A DNA stretch of 5,889 nt from NCBI GenBank assembly GCA_030602145.1, contig JAUWAH010000170.1:1-5889 (forward strand), in the 5' to 3' direction. The translations under genes and the position numbers were made by a program. Below are positions 4,462-5,889 of this stretch, one piece after another. This DNA comes from Desulfobulbus sp. Its GTDB lineage: Bacteria > Desulfobacterota > Desulfobulbia > Desulfobulbales > Desulfobulbaceae. Below the pieces are notes generated by a model, which ran no database searches, was not told the origin of the DNA, and saw nothing but the letters and a program-made list of their open reading frames with translations. Within the stretch, counting starts at the first letter, position 1; the number at the start of each line of letters is the position of its first letter.

Positions 4462-5889
4462 ATGCGCCATCCTGCCCCCATTCGTCCGACAGCCCTTTTC
4501 GCCTCCTGTCTGCTCTGCCTAACCATTCTGGCGGGCGGACTGTCTCCTGCCCACGCCCAAACCGACGAGGATCTGGCCCTGCTCGACCGCTCCGCCAAGG
4601 CATTTTCCTCGGTGGTCAAGAAAGCCGGTCCGGCGGTGGTCCATGTCGGGGTGGAAAAGGAAACCGCCGCCCGCGGCATGCACCAGTTCCCCTTCGACAT
4701 GTTCAACGATCCCTTCTTCGAGCGATTTTTCGGACCGCAGTTCCGCCATCCCCGCACCAATCCCAATCAGGAGAAACGGACCTTCAGGCAGCGGGCGGCC
4801 GGTTCGGGATTCATCATCTCCAGTGACGGCTACATCCTGACCAACAATCACGTCATCGAGGAGGCCAACAAGATCACTGTCCGTTTGGCCGACAAGCGGG
4901 AACTCACCGCCACCGTCGTGGGCGCCGATCCCCAGTCCGATGTGGCCATTCTCAAGATCGACGCCAAAAATCTGCCGACCCTGCCCCTGGGGAATTCGGA
5001 TGCCCTTGAGGTGGGCGAGTGGGTCATCGCCATCGGCAGCCCCTTCGAGTTGAGCCAGACCGTCACCGTCGGTGTGGTCAGCGCCAAGGGCCGCAACCGC
5101 ATGGGGATCACCGATTACGAGAATTTCATCCAGACCGACGCGGCCATCAATCCCGGCAACTCCGGCGGGCCGCTGCTCAACATCCGCGGTGAGGCAGTGG
5201 GCATGAACACCGCCATCTTCTCTCGAAGCGGGGGCTACATGGGCATCGGGTTCGCCATTCCGATCAACATGGCCAAGTCCATCGAGCAGCAGTTGCGCAA
5301 GAGCGGCAAGGTGACCAGGGGCTGGCTGGGCATCCTCATCCAGGATGTCAACGAAGACTTGGGCAAGTCCTTCGGCGGTAAGGCGGGTGGCGCCCTGATC
5401 ACCGAAGTGACCGAAGGGTCGCCCGCCAAGAAGAGCGGCCTGCTCCAGGGTGACATCGTCACCGCCATCAACGGCGAGTCGGTGACCGATGTGGCCGATC
5501 TCCGCAATAAGATCGCCATGACCCCGCCGAACACCGACCTGCGGTTGCGGATTCTCCGCGACGGTCAGGAAAAGGACCTGCAGGTGACCGTGGGCGAGCA
5601 GCCCGCCGACATGGCCTCCCTCGGCAAGAAATCGGGCGGCTCCACCTTGAGCGAACTAGGCCTGAGTCTCCAGGATCTGACCAAGGAGGTCGCCGAGCAG
5701 TTCGGCTACGCCAAGGATCAGGGGGTCCTGATCGCCGATGTCGAACAGAACAGTCCCGCCGCCGAACTGGGCTTGCAGGCCGGCATGCTGATCGAGGAGG
5801 TCAACCGCACCCGGGTGCGCAGCCTCAAGGAACTGCAGCAGGCCCTGAAGAAGGGCGGCAGCGCCAAGCAGGTGCTGTTGCGGATTCGT
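4462..5889 (+). CDS. degP: Periplasmic Do-family serine protease (DegP/HtrA/MucD), 3' end cut
   Basis: 476 codons are visible and the frame is still open at the window edge; by family length only some 10-20 residues are missing. Do-family proteases degrade or refold misfolded envelope proteins as oligomers in the periplasm. Residues 1-32 form a Sec signal peptide: basic start, hydrophobic core LFASCLLCLTILAGGL, likely cleavage after AHA. The trypsin-like domain carries the full triad: His130 in TNNHVIE, Asp160 in SDVAILKI and Ser234 in GNSGGP. A Phe-rich LA-loop-like stretch (FPFDMFNDPFFERFFG, 76-91) precedes it. PDZ1 begins near GWLGILIQDV (about 287) and runs to about 375. PDZ2 begins near LGLSLQDLTKEVAEQFGY (about 398) and is nearly complete. 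Two PDZ domains separate it from DegS/HtrA-type single-PDZ proteins. The start at 4462 has GGAG seven bases upstream. Divergent from the small-protein operon, with its own likely promoter at 4332-4358. DegQ or MucD would be equally fair names. Confidence 0.95.
   Translation, partial: MRHPAPIRPTALFASCLLCLTILAGGLSPAHAQTDEDLALLDRSAKAFSSVVKKAGPAVVHVGVEKETAARGMHQFPFDMFNDPFFERFFGPQFRHPRTNPNQEKRTFRQRAAGSGFIISSDGYILTNNHVIEEANKITVRLADKRELTATVVGADPQSDVAILKIDAKNLPTLPLGNSDALEVGEWVIAIGSPFELSQTVTVGVVSAKGRNRMGITDYENFIQTDAAINPGNSGGPLLNIRGEAVGMNTAIFSRSGGYMGIGFAIPINMAKSIEQQLRKSGKVTRGWLGILIQDVNEDLGKSFGGKAGGALITEVTEGSPAKKSGLLQGDIVTAINGESVTDVADLRNKIAMTPPNTDLRLRILRDGQEKDLQVTVGEQPADMASLGKKSGGSTLSELGLSLQDLTKEVAEQFGYAKDQGVLIADVEQNSPAAELGLQAGMLIEEVNRTRVRSLKELQQALKKGGSAKQVLLRIR

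Overview
The window is GC-rich bacterial chromosome with short intergenic gaps. The best guess for the source is a Desulfobacterota (deltaproteobacterial) bacterium. This rests on the general look of the DegP-type protease, the class II photolyase and the small GTERW-ending proteins, and is inference from family resemblance, not a search result.

Layout. (1) Bases 2-169, plus strand: the C-terminal tail of undecaprenyl-diphosphatase UppP. (2) Bases 213-4047, minus strand, read right to left: three tandem paralogous small-protein genes (55, 66 and 66 aa), a strong intrinsic terminator, a class II CPD photolyase gene, an FKBP/SlyD-like plus methyltransferase fusion gene, and an SRPBCC-domain gene that converges on uppP. 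(3) Bases 4048-4461: a 414-base divergent intergenic region holding a 30-bp palindrome that looks like an operator, a candidate promoter and a 5'-UTR hairpin. (4) Bases 4462-5889, plus strand: a periplasmic Do-family serine protease (DegP/HtrA/MucD type), cut by the window edge just before its end.

How the genes may work together. Photolyase, FKBP-methyltransferase and SRPBCC genes are tightly packed (gaps of 15 and 35 bases) and are most simply one transcript, with light-dependent DNA repair as its one clear function. The roles of the other two proteins are not evident. The three small genes upstream have strong ribosome binding sites and end at a terminator whose U-tract runs almost into the photolyase start codon. 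Photolyase expression may therefore depend on read-through from the small-protein operon or on an unseen internal promoter. The divergent DegP gene belongs to envelope protein quality control.

Most notable items: the small-protein family (invariant cysteine pair, conserved C-terminus, recent duplication or gene conversion), the FKBP-methyltransferase fusion with an atypical SAM motif, and the palindrome between the divergent units. No mobile element, CRISPR array, tRNA or rRNA was seen.
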